Source: Symsagittifera roscoffensis (Eukaryota; Xenacoelomorpha; Acoela; Convolutidae). Taken from it: 64,000 nt of DNA. The notes under the pieces are model-generated. The model searched no databases, was not told the DNA's origin, and was given only the letters and a program-made list of their open reading frames with translations. Shown here piece by piece: positions 1 through 10,639 of this stretch. Numbering within the stretch: the first letter of the stretch is position 1; every line of letters begins with the position of its first letter. The translations under genes were made by a program, and so were the position numbers. The stretch is taken from positions 9,644,386 to 9,708,385 of the forward strand of contig NC_087063.1 in assembly GCF_963678635.1 (NCBI RefSeq), given 5' to 3'.

Positions 1-529
1 TGTGCTATTGGCAATGGGTTATCATTTTTGCAACAAAGAAAAGCTACTTGACATCTACTACGTTTTTTTAGCAGCCACGAAAATGTTTGATCTGCCATGT
101 GCTTACTTGTATTCTTTTTCATAACTTACTGTAGGGTCATTATTGTTTGTGAGCGTAATCGAACCTACTTCGATAGGTATTCAAGCTTAAAATTAACAGG
201 TTTTTTTACCAAATCTTTTTAGTCAGGTTCATAGATGAAAAAAAAATTTTCAAAATGGCACAAAGTTCTATACTCTGGAATTGCATGGCATGTATTTTTT
301 CATACATGGAACGTTAGAATTAAATAAATTTTAGTTTTTGGTTAGTTTAATTGAAAAATTGATTATGAACTACGATATTGATTGAAAACTATAGGTTTGC
401 ATTTTTTGCCGGATAGTTTTTGAACCTACAAACGGTTATCATATTTTTGTAAAACTTTTTAATAATTCGCTGCAATATCGTTGATCTTAAGATGAGAAAA
501 TTCAGTATCAAAGAAAAGCTTTTCTTAAA
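1..529. other. AT-rich stretch without a recognisable gene
   Basis: Very AT-rich sequence with many poly-A and poly-T tracts. I see no repeat of note and no open frame with coding character in it. Confidence 0.6.
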
Positions 530-720
530 ACCTTCAAACACGTTATTTTTTTTATTTTCAATTATGGAACCCTCTAAACGTAAGCTGAACTGATCGATAC
601 ATGAACTTAACGCGTGTTCGCCCTGTTTTCTATTTATTAAGAAGCCATGTAATCTTCTTAAAAGAGCTTTTGGTCGACATTTTGCAATGTTTTGGAAAAT
701 GGTGAGAACTTTTGCTATAT
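530..720 (-). CDS. Candidate internal exon of an unrecognised host gene
   Basis: A minus-strand frame stays open across this stretch with mixed amino-acid composition (for example the segment NIAKCRPKALLRRLHGFL), unlike the low-complexity translation around it. It lies downstream of a T-rich tract ending in AG (TTTGATATAG), which could act as a splice acceptor, and a GAAG|GTTTT step near 530 could be a donor, though neither is strong. I do not recognise the protein. It lies on the same strand as the candidate exons at 1010-1160 and 2395-2605, so one dispersed minus-strand gene is possible. Chance openness in AT-rich DNA is the main alternative. Confidence 0.22.
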
Positions 721-1009
721 CAAACAAAAAAAAATCAATTTTTCACTGTCTGAAAATTAGAAAATAAAACTTTTTCAATTGATTAACATGCAAATTGTAG
801 ATTTCTGATGCTTGATAAAAAATTTAAGCGTGGTTTTAAATTGAAATAAATAAAAAAAAAGTTTTGAGTAAAACAAATAATATTATGGAACAACAAAATA
901 ATGAATCAAATCTGGTGCAATACAGAATGATCTCATGATGTATAAAATTGTAAGTTTAATTCAAAGTTAGAATAATTAAATTGTACAGTAACTCTTATAC
1001 AATAATATG

Positions 1010-1160
1010 TTGCGTTTGAGCGTACAACAAAAAACTCGAAAGGCTTGTCGAGTGTGGCTTGAGTTTCAAGTTCTGCAGCAATTTGAGATGTTTTGGATCC
1101 CCTAAAGCCCCCCTTAGCTGACCTACATCTGAATTTTACCATAGCCATGTATAAGTTTTG
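1010..1160 (-). CDS. Candidate exon of an unrecognised gene
   Basis: Minus-strand open frame in a local island of higher GC. The translation has balanced composition, including RCRSAKGGFRGSKTSQIAAE followed by an acidic and aromatic tail. An AAATTCAG step just upstream could be a splice acceptor; no convincing donor is seen. The family is not recognised. It may belong with the other minus-strand candidate exons in the first 2.6 kb, or may be a fragment of a transposon protein. Confidence 0.2.
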
Positions 1161-1354
1161 AGTGCAGTGCATTTCGAAATTATATTTGCTTACATTGATA
1201 TGAGATTACTACGTGAAGAAAGCTGTCACTTAATCAAGTCGAGCTTTAAAAATTGATCATTGATTATAATAAAAAAGTTTATATCTTCTCCCCCCCCCCC
1301 TCCCCTTTAGGCAATCATGAGGGATTACACGGCTGATCAATCATTTCTTTTTTT

Positions 1355-1550
1355 TCACTGTTTATCCGACTGGTGCCTTATTTTCTCATTAGGGTGCAAT
1401 TTCAGCTTGGGATCTTTTGGACGGGGTAACTTCAGCGAGCCAGTGAATAGAACAGCGGGTCTAAAGCTGCGACTCAGCAGACGTGCACTGACGTCATCCA
1501 CAAATTTTTTATGCCCCGCCTTTTCCCTTTCTTGTTGCATTAGTATGTAA
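1355..1550. other. GC-rich island, identity unknown
   Basis: About 190 bases of roughly half GC set in 30% GC surroundings, containing a TGACGTCA palindrome near 1490 (read on either strand). Both strands are open across it, so an open frame is not evidence of coding. It could be a short interspersed element or an exon. A run of C just upstream (about 1290-1300) is probably a simple repeat. Confidence 0.3.
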
Positions 1551-1559
1551 GCTCCCTCC

Positions 1560-1987
1560 TCGTTTACTTCCTTCTAAAACTCAAAGCGCGGTAACAATTT
1601 TGTATTTTTTCTGTTATGCGGCCTCAGAACTGATCGTTTTTGCTATTTTCAAAATTTGATTGTAATGCTCGAATCTGATTGGTTGAAAACTATATCAGCA
1701 AAACAAATCTGGTTTTCATTGAAAACATAAGCTCAATTAACATTAACGATGAGGATAAGCGATATTTTTTTAACTGGTTAATGAGATTTTGGTCTGATTA
1801 AAATATAGTCAAGTAAACAATAAAAACTTTAGGAATAGGTATGTTTTTCAATGTCTTAATAAAATTTTTTAAACAATTATATTTGAAGGTATTAACGGCT
1901 TGAAAACGAGAAAATGCTACTATAAAAGAAAATTCAAATGGATCGCAAATTTGTGCGTTTATCATCGGTTGACTAAAACGGACGTCA
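1560..1987. other. AT-rich stretch, no gene seen
   Basis: No coding or repeat signal except an ATTGG step at about 1680. The frames open here are low complexity. Confidence 0.5.
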
Positions 1988-1993
1988 AAAAAG

Positions 1994-2052
1994 CGCTGGG
2001 GGGGGGGGGGGCAGCAGGAGTGGGGGGGGGGGAGGCAGCAGGAGTGGGGGTG
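1994..2052 (+). repeat. Poly-G runs with a repeated spacer
   Basis: Three long G-runs are separated by near-identical spacers reading CAGCAGGAGT. The strand asymmetry and runs of ten or more G make this a strong candidate for G-quadruplex formation. It reads as a short tandem repeat (G-run plus CAGCAGGAGT). The run lengths may be assembly estimates, because such tracts are hard to sequence. Confidence 0.75.
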
Positions 2053-2394
2053 AGGTGCCTCATTTTTGGCAATTACGTAATCGTAAGTTAAGAATATACA
2101 CACTTTTCATAATACGTCGGTTTACTCGTAATCCTAAAACCGTTTTTTATCTATTAAATCGTAACTTATTGATTTCCAATAGCGATAACAGCGATCATAG
2201 TGATAAATTTTATTGTAATTCCGCGAAACAAGAATGGGCCAATCAGCATTGTGATGAAAGTTGAGGAAAATTATCATGCAGACGAATGAAACTTATCGAA
2301 CGTTTATTATTTCCGGCTTGTTAAAAATGAAATATATTGAAAATTTTGTAAAAAATTATGAAAATTTTCAAGATTAACACTTTTTGAACCAACC

Positions 2395-2605
2395 TCGTAC
2401 ATTATGTCGAGTAAATTCATGGCATCTTCACTAATAGGGGAGCCTTTGCCTTCTATTACGTGCTTATCCTTTTTCAACAAAGACTTGTACGGTGATAGTC
2501 GCGAAACAAATTCCTTTCTACTTGAATCTTCAGGAGGATCTGCATATTCGACTTGCATGTATTTGCTGCTGCCTGGAACTTTTGCTTCTTCCACGTCAAC
2601 TTGAT
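2395..2605 (-). CDS. Candidate exon of an unrecognised host gene
   Basis: The best host-exon candidate in the left part. The minus-strand frame encodes about 68 residues of well-mixed, charged composition: an acidic start (VEEAKVPGSSKYMQVEYADP), a basic middle (SPYKSLLKKDKHVIEGKG) and an end at NLLDIMYE. An AATTATCAAG step upstream can serve as acceptor and GAG|GTTGGT as donor. Past the donor the translation turns into low-complexity N, F and S, as expected of an intron. I do not recognise a domain. Nothing downstream clearly continues it, so it could be the end of a gene lying largely outside the window or a stranded pseudogene exon. Confidence 0.4.
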
Positions 2606-2900
2606 AATTATATTCATATCCCTTAAATAATACGAATTTAATGACCTTCTGGAATAATTTCCCAACCTAGTTAGAGCCAGAGGTAGCAAATATTTCAGAA
2701 CTTAAAATTTGAACATACTAAAAAAACGCTATCTTTTTTTGCAGATCGAATAGATTTTCAGAGTCTATTTTTGATTATCAAAAAAGGAAAAAAGTTTATG
2801 TACTCACGAGGTATCTAAAAACAAATAGCAATAGTTACTTTACAAAAGACCCTAAAATGTTTTTAAAAAACCGTTTAAACAAACAGTTTGTCGAGAAGAA

Positions 2901-2924
2901 GGGGTGGGTGTGGGTGTGGGGGTG
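2901..2924 (+). repeat. G-quadruplex motif
   Basis: Four or more G-runs of at least three separated by T or TGT (GGGGTGGGTGTGGGTGTGGG and on), which matches the standard intramolecular G-quadruplex pattern. It stands alone in AT-rich DNA about 500 bases before the repeat complex begins. Confidence 0.7.
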
Positions 2925-2929
2925 GCAAT

Positions 2930-3435
2930 TGCTGAAAAAAAACATGGCAGTGCATTGAGTCGAGTAGACACTATAGCCCAGCTAGAGATTTAGAATCCTA
3001 TTTGATAATTTTGCAAATCCTTAGATAACAAAATATGCAAAATTAGATTTTTCTCTTTTACATAGCATTTTCCTACCAAAATCAGAGAGTAACAGCTTAT
3101 GCACATTATTTAGTGCTTTCTATTTGCCACAAATGTTTTAATTTGGTCGTCCTAAAGTCCTCTTTAAAGTTTCGTCACAAAAACTCTTGTTTTAATTTGC
3201 CAAACACCGCTCTAAGGCACTGTCAGACAATTAGGTTAGATTGCGCTATTTATAACTAAAAAAGTTGGTCACCATCATGTACTTTTTGAATGCATATCGC
3301 AAGGAACGCACCACGTAGAAATTTCTCTGATGATTTAAAAATTTTGCATCCCGCGCAATTATCTGAATTTGATTAATATGCCTGGGTCGAGATGATCACT
3401 TTATGTTTCGACTTTCAAAATTGACCACAAGTCAA
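2930..3435. other. AT-rich spacer, no gene seen
   Basis: No coding, RNA or clear repeat signal. The repeat family that fills the next 17 kb begins after this. Confidence 0.5.
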
Positions 3436-6400
3436 TGCTCTACCGAAAAATAATAGTCGTGACAGGGGTTTGGGTCGAGCACAAACTCGGAACCTACCTC
3501 GAGCACGGTCGAAACATACCTCCTCGAGCATAGTCGAGCACGGTCAAAACATACCCCGAGCACGGTCGAGCATGGTCGAAACATACCTCGAGCATGGTTG
3601 AAAAATAACAAATGTCCCTCGTTAATTTGGAATCAAAAAAGTTCTTTCAAAAACTAACATATTCTTAAACATAAAGACTCAAATTGCAAACCAATATTAC
3701 AAAAGAAACAAATAGCTCAAAAAAAAACTATTTCAAACAAAGCGTTTGAATTGCAAAGAACTCTACTCGTTTCATTCTGATAAAAAACCTCAAGAGGTGT
3801 TGCCCGAAAATCATTAAATTTCTTTAATGATTTTCACGGTGAATTTAACCAGAGTCAAAAAAGTTCTTTCAAAAACTAACATGTTCTTAAACGTTTTGGA
3901 CTCATTTTCAAACCATTATTCCAAAAAATGGAAAAAATAGCTCAAAATAGCTTTTTTCTACACAGCATTTGAATTGCAAAGTACTCTAATCAAATTATTC
4001 TGGTAAAAAGCCTCAAAAAGTTTTAACCAAAAAAAATAATTTGATACATTTAATTTTGAATAATTCATAGGTTGTTTGAAAGTCAAAACATACACGAGAT
4101 TGCTCGAGCACGGTCAAATTAAATCTTGATTGGGTCACAAGGTCACAAAAAAACACAACATACTAAATTTTGGTTGAGCACGGTCAATACAAACCAATTT
4201 TGGTCGAGATGTTCAAACCATAGCGTGGGCAACTCGACTCGGTGTCTATTTTTTTGCCGGAACTTCTTTCATACTAGGATTTATTATCGGTCAAAAAAAC
4301 TTGAATACTCACTCAATTAAAAACATTTTCAAAGTTAACTTCTATTCTACCTCTTCTGCAATCTTTTTCAAAAAAGTTGTCTTTCCTTTTAGCAACAATA
4401 ATGTTGCGTGCAGGCTTCTTAAGGGAAACATAAACCAGGAATCTCAGCTGAGTGATGTTGCTGAGCACCTGCTAGAGACTTGCAGAATCTTCACAAATGG
4501 TGCTATGAACATACCAAAACAGCAAAATAACAAAATAACCAAAAATTTGTTTTGTCTTAGAATGAAATGAAAATAGTAGAAGTCTTGAAAAAAAATGCAA
4601 ATCTTGCAATCAAAAAAGCTAGAATACCGATATTTTCACGGAAGACATGGTACAGCATTTGTTTTTGCAGAACGCTGGAGCAATCAGTTATTTGTGGACG
4701 TTTAAAAGGTGTGATGATTGGCTGATAGTTTTTGAACTTTCTGGCATGAGAAAAATATTGTTTATTCCAGTTCTCCAAGTCTTTTCTAAGAACTCTGAGT
4801 TGCTTTTCGATTTCAGTATAACAAGATAATTCAGTTTTTCCAAGAAACCTCTTCTGCATTCAATATAATTATTTTCTCTTTTCCACCCCTCAATTCGTAT
4901 TCGATCGAGCTTGGTAGAAACATACCTGGTGCAAGCTTGAAAAACACCGAAAGTCTCGCGTTAATTTGGAGTCAAAAACGTTCTTTCAATTTTTAACATA
5001 GTCTTAAACATTTTGGACTTAAACTGCAAATGATTATTCCAGAAGATGGAGAAAAATTGCTCAACAAAGCTTTTTTCTACAAAGCATTTAAATTGCAAAG
5101 AACTCTAATCATTTCATTCTGGTAAAAACGCCTCAAAAAGTGTTAACCGAAAACAATAATTTGACGTATTTCAATTTGAATATGTTGTTTGAAAGTCGAA
5201 ACATACCCGAATTTGCTCGAGCACGGTCAAATTAAATCCTGATTGGGTCACAAGGACAAAACATACCGAATTTTGATCGAGCACGGTCAAAACATACCAA
5301 TTTTGTTCAAAATGGTCAAAACATAGAGTGAGTAGCTCGACCTGGTATATCTTTTTTTGCCGAAAACTCTTTCATATTAGGATTTATTAGCGGTAAAATA
5401 AACTTGAATATTTACTCAATCAAAAACATTTTCAAAGTTAAATTCTAATCTACCTCTAATCTTTTTCGAAATTGTTGTCTTTCCTTTTAGCAACGTTTTA
5501 AACACCGAAAGTTCCGCGTTAATTCGGAGTCGAAAACGTTCTTTCAATATTTAACATACTCTTAAATATTTTGGACTCAAATTGCAAACCATTATTCCAA
5601 AAGATGGAAAAAAAATAGCTCAACAAACTTATTCTACAAAACATTTGAATTGCAAAGAACTCTAATCATATCATTCTGGTAAAAAATCCTCAAAAAGAAT
5701 TACCCGAAAAAATAATTTGATATATTTAATTTTGAATAATTCATATGTTGTTTGAAAGTCGAAACATACCCGAATTTGCTCGAGCACGGTCAAATGTAAT
5801 CTTGATTGTGGTCGAGACGCTCGAGTGGAGCACCTCGACCCGGTTTCCTTTTTTTGCCAAAAACTCTTTTTTAATAAGATTAATTCGCGGTCAAAAACAA
5901 CTTGAATATTTAGTCAATTGAAAACAGTTTCAAAGTTAATTTCTAATCTACCTCTGCATTTTCTTTCAATGGAAGCAAAATACAGCAATCTCAGATGAGA
6001 CATGTCACCGAGCATCAGCTAGAGACTTGCAGAATCTTCACAAAAGGTGCTTTGAACATACCAAAAACAGCAAAATAACCAAAAACGTGTTTGGTATTAG
6101 AATGGAATGCAAATACTGCGAATCTTGAAATAAATGCAAATCTTGCAATCAAAAAAGCTAGAATACCGATATTTCATGGAAGATATGGTAAAACAATTCT
6201 TTTTTCAGAACGATGGAGCAATCGATGCAGAACGATGCAGAACGATGGATCATTTTTTTTGGAAGTTTAAAAGTTGTGATGACTGGCCGATAGGTTTTCA
6301 AAATTCTGGCACGACGAAACTCTTGTTTACTCTAGTTCTCAGCTTTTTTTAAATAAACCTGAGCTGCTTCTCGATTTCACTATAAAAAGATGTTTCAGCT

Positions 6401-7061
6401 TTTCCAGGAAACCTGTTCTGCATTCAATATAATTAAATCGCTCTTTTTTCTACCAATCAAATCGTTTTTTCACTCAACTCAAGCAAGGTTGAGCATGGCC
6501 GAAACATACCTCGTGCAAGGCTGAAAAATACTGAAGGTCCGGCGTTAATTCTGAGTCAAAAAAGTTCTTTCATTATTTAACATACATTTTTATATTTTTT
6601 GAACACAAATTGCAAACCAGTAATCCAAAAGTTGAAAAAATAGCTCAAAAAAGCCATTCTGTTAACAAAAAGGCACAAAAGGTGTTCCCCAAAAAGCATC
6701 ATTTAATATGTTTTTTTTTAAAAAAAATAACTCATACGTTGTTTGAAAGTCGAAACATACCCGAATTTGCTCGAGAACAGTCAAATTATATCTTGATTGG
6801 TTAAAAACTTGGAACATACAGATTTTTGGTTGAGCTTGGTCGAAACATACCAAAATTTGGTGGCGACGCTCAAAAGACAGAGTGAGCACCTCGACCCGGT
6901 ATCTCTTTTTTTGCCGAAAGTTTTTTTTATACTAGGATTGTTTACCGGTTAAAAACAACTTGAAAACTTACCAAATTAAAAGTAGTTTCAAAGTTAAATT
7001 CTAATCTACGTTTTCTGCAATTTTTTCAAAAACGTTGTATTTACTTTTAGCAACAATATTT

Positions 7062-7985
7062 TTGCATACGAGCTTCTTTCGACATAAGGGAAGGACAATC
7101 CAGTAATCTCAGCTGAGATAAGTCGCTAAAGCATAGTCGAAACATACCAAATTTTGGTCGAGAAGCTCAAAAAATAGATTGACCACCTCGACCCGGTATC
7201 TTTTTTTTTGTCAAAAACCCTTTTATACTAGGGTTAATTAGCGGTCAAAAACAATTTGAAAACTTAACCAATTAAAGGTATTTTCAAAGTTAAATTCTAA
7301 TCTGCCTCTTCTGCAATCTTTTCAAAGACGTTGTCTTTCCTTTTAGAAACAATATTTTTGCATACAGGCTTCTTTCGACATAAGGGAAGGACAATCCAGT
7401 AATCTAGCTGAGATAAGTCGCTAAAGCATAGTAGAAACATACCAAATTTTGGTCGAGAAGCTCAAAAAATAGATTGACCACCTCGACCCGGTATCTTTTG
7501 TTTTGTCAAAAACCCTTTTATACTAGGGTTAATTAGCGGTCAAAAACAATTTGAAAACTTAACCAATTAAAAGTATTTTCAAAGTTAAATTCTAATCTGC
7601 CTCTTCTGCAATCTTTTCAAAGACGTTGTCTTTCCTTTTAGAAACAATATTTTTGCATACAGGCTTCTTTCGACATAAGGGAAGGACAATCCAGTAATCT
7701 CAGCTGAGATAAGTCGCTAAAGCATAGTCGAAACATACCAAATTTTGGTCGAGAAGCTCAAAAAATAGATTGACCACCTCGACCCGGTATCTTTTTTTTT
7801 GTCAAAAACCCTTTTATACTAGGGATAATTAGCGGTCAAAAACAATTTGAAAACTTAACCAATTAAAGGTATTTTCAAAGTTAAATTCTAATCTGCCTCT
7901 TCTGCAATCTTTTCAAAGACGTTGTCTTTCCTTTTAGAAACAATATTTTTGCATACAGGCTTCTTTCGACATAAGGGAAGGACAA
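7062..7985. repeat. ~296-bp tandem repeat, three units and part of a fourth
   Basis: Units start at the phrase GGCTTCTTTCGACATAAGGG at about 7070, 7367, 7663 and 7960. They are nearly identical, differing by point changes, so this expansion is much younger than the surrounding array. Each unit contains the AAACATACCAAATTTTGGTC phrase and the CTCGACCCGGTATC phrase. The same unit occurs about twice at 16,030-16,560, showing exchange between the two arrays. Confidence 0.9.
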
Positions 7986-8099
7986 TCCAGTAATCTCAGC
8001 TGCGATATGTCGCTGAGCATTTACTACAGACCTGCAGAACATTCACAAAAGATGCTTTGAACATACCAAAAGCAGCAAAATGACCCACAACTTGTTTGT

Positions 8100-8640
8100 T
8101 ATTAGAATGCAAATAGTGTGCAATTAGTGCAAGAAACTTAAAAAATAATGCGATTTTTGGGGTATTCGCGAAAAAATTACTAAATTTAAAATTTGAGAAA
8201 ACATCAGTTTTGCTATAAAATGGTAACTGGGGAGATAGTTTTTGATATGTGTTAATTAAAAACACTTTAATATCTGTCCCCATATGGTTCCCATGTGTAA
8301 AAAGAAGGATATCAAAAAGCAAATAGATCGTGTGTCGCGAAAATCTTCGTTTTTTGCCTTATTTCATCCCTCACCTTATTAAAGTATCAATTTTTCTGGT
8401 GCATGAAGCGTTTTTATTTTTACAAGATTTAAAATTATGGAACCAGTTTTAAACTATTTATTTAAGTTATATATTTCATTTCCCTGTAAAAAATTTATTA
8501 CTAACCAATCATGATCCATGGTTAAATATCCATTGTACAGCTGAAACCCTAGTGTTTGAGAGAAATAAAATCAAAGATTGAAATCAGTTGTTTTTTTTTT
8601 CTTCTTCGACTCCGCAAAAAACCAGTATATCCCTAGACCT
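8100..8640. repeat. Dispersed block shared with later copies
   Basis: Contains TGTCCCCATATGGTTCCCATG and CATTTCATCCCTCACCTTAT-like phrases that recur at about 11,500, 14,200 (partly), 16,850 and 19,570. This is a single-copy outlier of the block that starts each large duplicated unit further right. Short open frames on either strand are not preserved between copies. Confidence 0.75.
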
Positions 8641-10639
8641 CATGAAACCAGGAAATAAAAGAGTAAGAGTAGGATTGGCATCTTGATTTGGTAGCAAGGT
8701 CAAAATATACCGAACTTTGATCAAGCACGGTAAAAAAATACCAACTTTGATTGGGTTGGTCAAAACATAGAGTGGGCAAATCGACCCGGTATCTCTTTTT
8801 TGCCGAAAATTTTTTCATACTAGGATTTATTAGCGGTCAAAAAAACTTGAAATATTACTCAATTAAAAGCCTTTTCAAAGCTAAATTCTAATCTACCTCT
8901 TTTGCAATCTTTTTCAAAAACGTTGTTTTTCCTTTTAGCAACAATGTTGCGTGCAGCCTTTTTTCGACTTAAGGGACGCATAATCCAGTAATCTCAGCTG
9001 AGTGGTGTCGCTGAGACTTGCAGAATCTTCATAAAACGTGCTTTGAACATACCAAAAACAGCAAAATAAAAAAATAACCAAAATTTTGCTTTGTATTAAA
9101 ATGGAATGCAAATAGTGGAAATCTTGAAAAATAATGCGAACCTTGCCATCAGATAAACTAGAATACCGATATTTTCATGGAAGACATGGATGGTATAACG
9201 ATTGTTTTTGCAGAACGCTGGATCAATCAGTTATTTGTGGACGTTCAAAAATTGTGATGATTGACTGATAGTTTTCGAACATTCTGGCATTAGAAAACTC
9301 TTGTTTACTCCAGTTCTCTAAGTCTTTTCTAAGAACTCTGAGTTGCTTTTCGATTTCAGTGTAATAAGGTAACTCAGGTTTTCCAAGAAACCTGTTCTGC
9401 ATTCAATATAACTAATATGCTATTTTTTTACCCATCAAATCGTATTTGCACCTGCCTCGAGCACGGTCGAGCTTGGTCAAAGATACCTCGTGCAAGGCTG
9501 AAAAACACCAAAAATCCCGCGTTAATTCGGAGTCAAAAACGTTCTTTCAATATTAAACGTACTCTTAATCATTTTGAACTCAAATTGCAAACCATTATTC
9601 CAAAAGATGGAAAAAATAGCTCAAACAAGCCTTTTTCTACAAGGCATTTGAATTGCAAAGAACTCTAATCATATCATTCTGGTAAAAAAGCCTCAAAAAC
9701 TGTTACCCGAAAACAATAATTTGATATATTTAATTTTGAATAATTCATATGTTGTTTGAAAGTCGAAACATACCCGATTTAGCTCGAGCACGGTCAAATT
9801 AAAATTTGATTGGGTCACAAGGTCAAAACATAGCGAATTTTAGTCGAGCACGGTCAAAATATAACAAGTTGTGGTCGAGACGCTCAAAAGATAGAATGAG
9901 CACCTCAACCCGGAATCTCTTTTTTGTCAAAAGTTCTTTTATATTAAGATTAATTAGCGGTCAAAAACAACTTGGATACTCACTCAATTAAAAACATTTT
10001 CAAAGTTAAAATCTACCTCTAATCTTTTTTCAAAAACGTAGTCTTTCCTTCTAGCAGCAAAAACTTTGCGTGCAGGCTTTTTTCGACTTAAGGGAAGAAT
10101 AATCCAGTAATCTTAGCTGAGAGATGTCGCTGATCGTTTGCTAGAGACTTAGGATGCTTTGAACTTGCCAAAAGCAGCAAAATAAGCAGACACTTGTTTG
10201 TTATTAGAATGGAATGCAAATAGTGCAAGAATCTTCAAAAGTAATGCGAATCTTGCAAGCAAAAAACCTAGAGTACCGATATTTCATGGAAGATATGGTA
10301 CAAGGTTTATTTTTTCAGAACGATGGAGCAATCAGTTTTTTTCGGACGTTTAAAAGGTGCGATGACTGGACGATAGGTTTTGAATATTCTGGCATGAGGA
10401 AACTCTTGTTTACTCTAGGTCTCAGCTTTTTTCTAAAACCCTGAGTTGCTTCTCGATTTCATTATAAAAAGATGTTTCTGTTTTCCAAGAAACCTGTTCT
10501 GCATTCAATATAATTAAATCGCTCTTTTTTAAACCAATCAAATCGTACTTTCTCTTAACTCAAGCAAGGTCGAGCATGATCGATTCATACCTCGTGCAAA
10601 GTTGAAAAATAACGAATGTCCCGCATGAATTCTGAATGA

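Noticed and set aside
1317-1550. Plus-strand frame over the GC-rich island
   Set aside because: The opposite strand is equally open; no start context or domain.
7062-7985. CRISPR array
   Set aside because: The repeats are ~296 bp without unique spacers, in a eukaryotic context.
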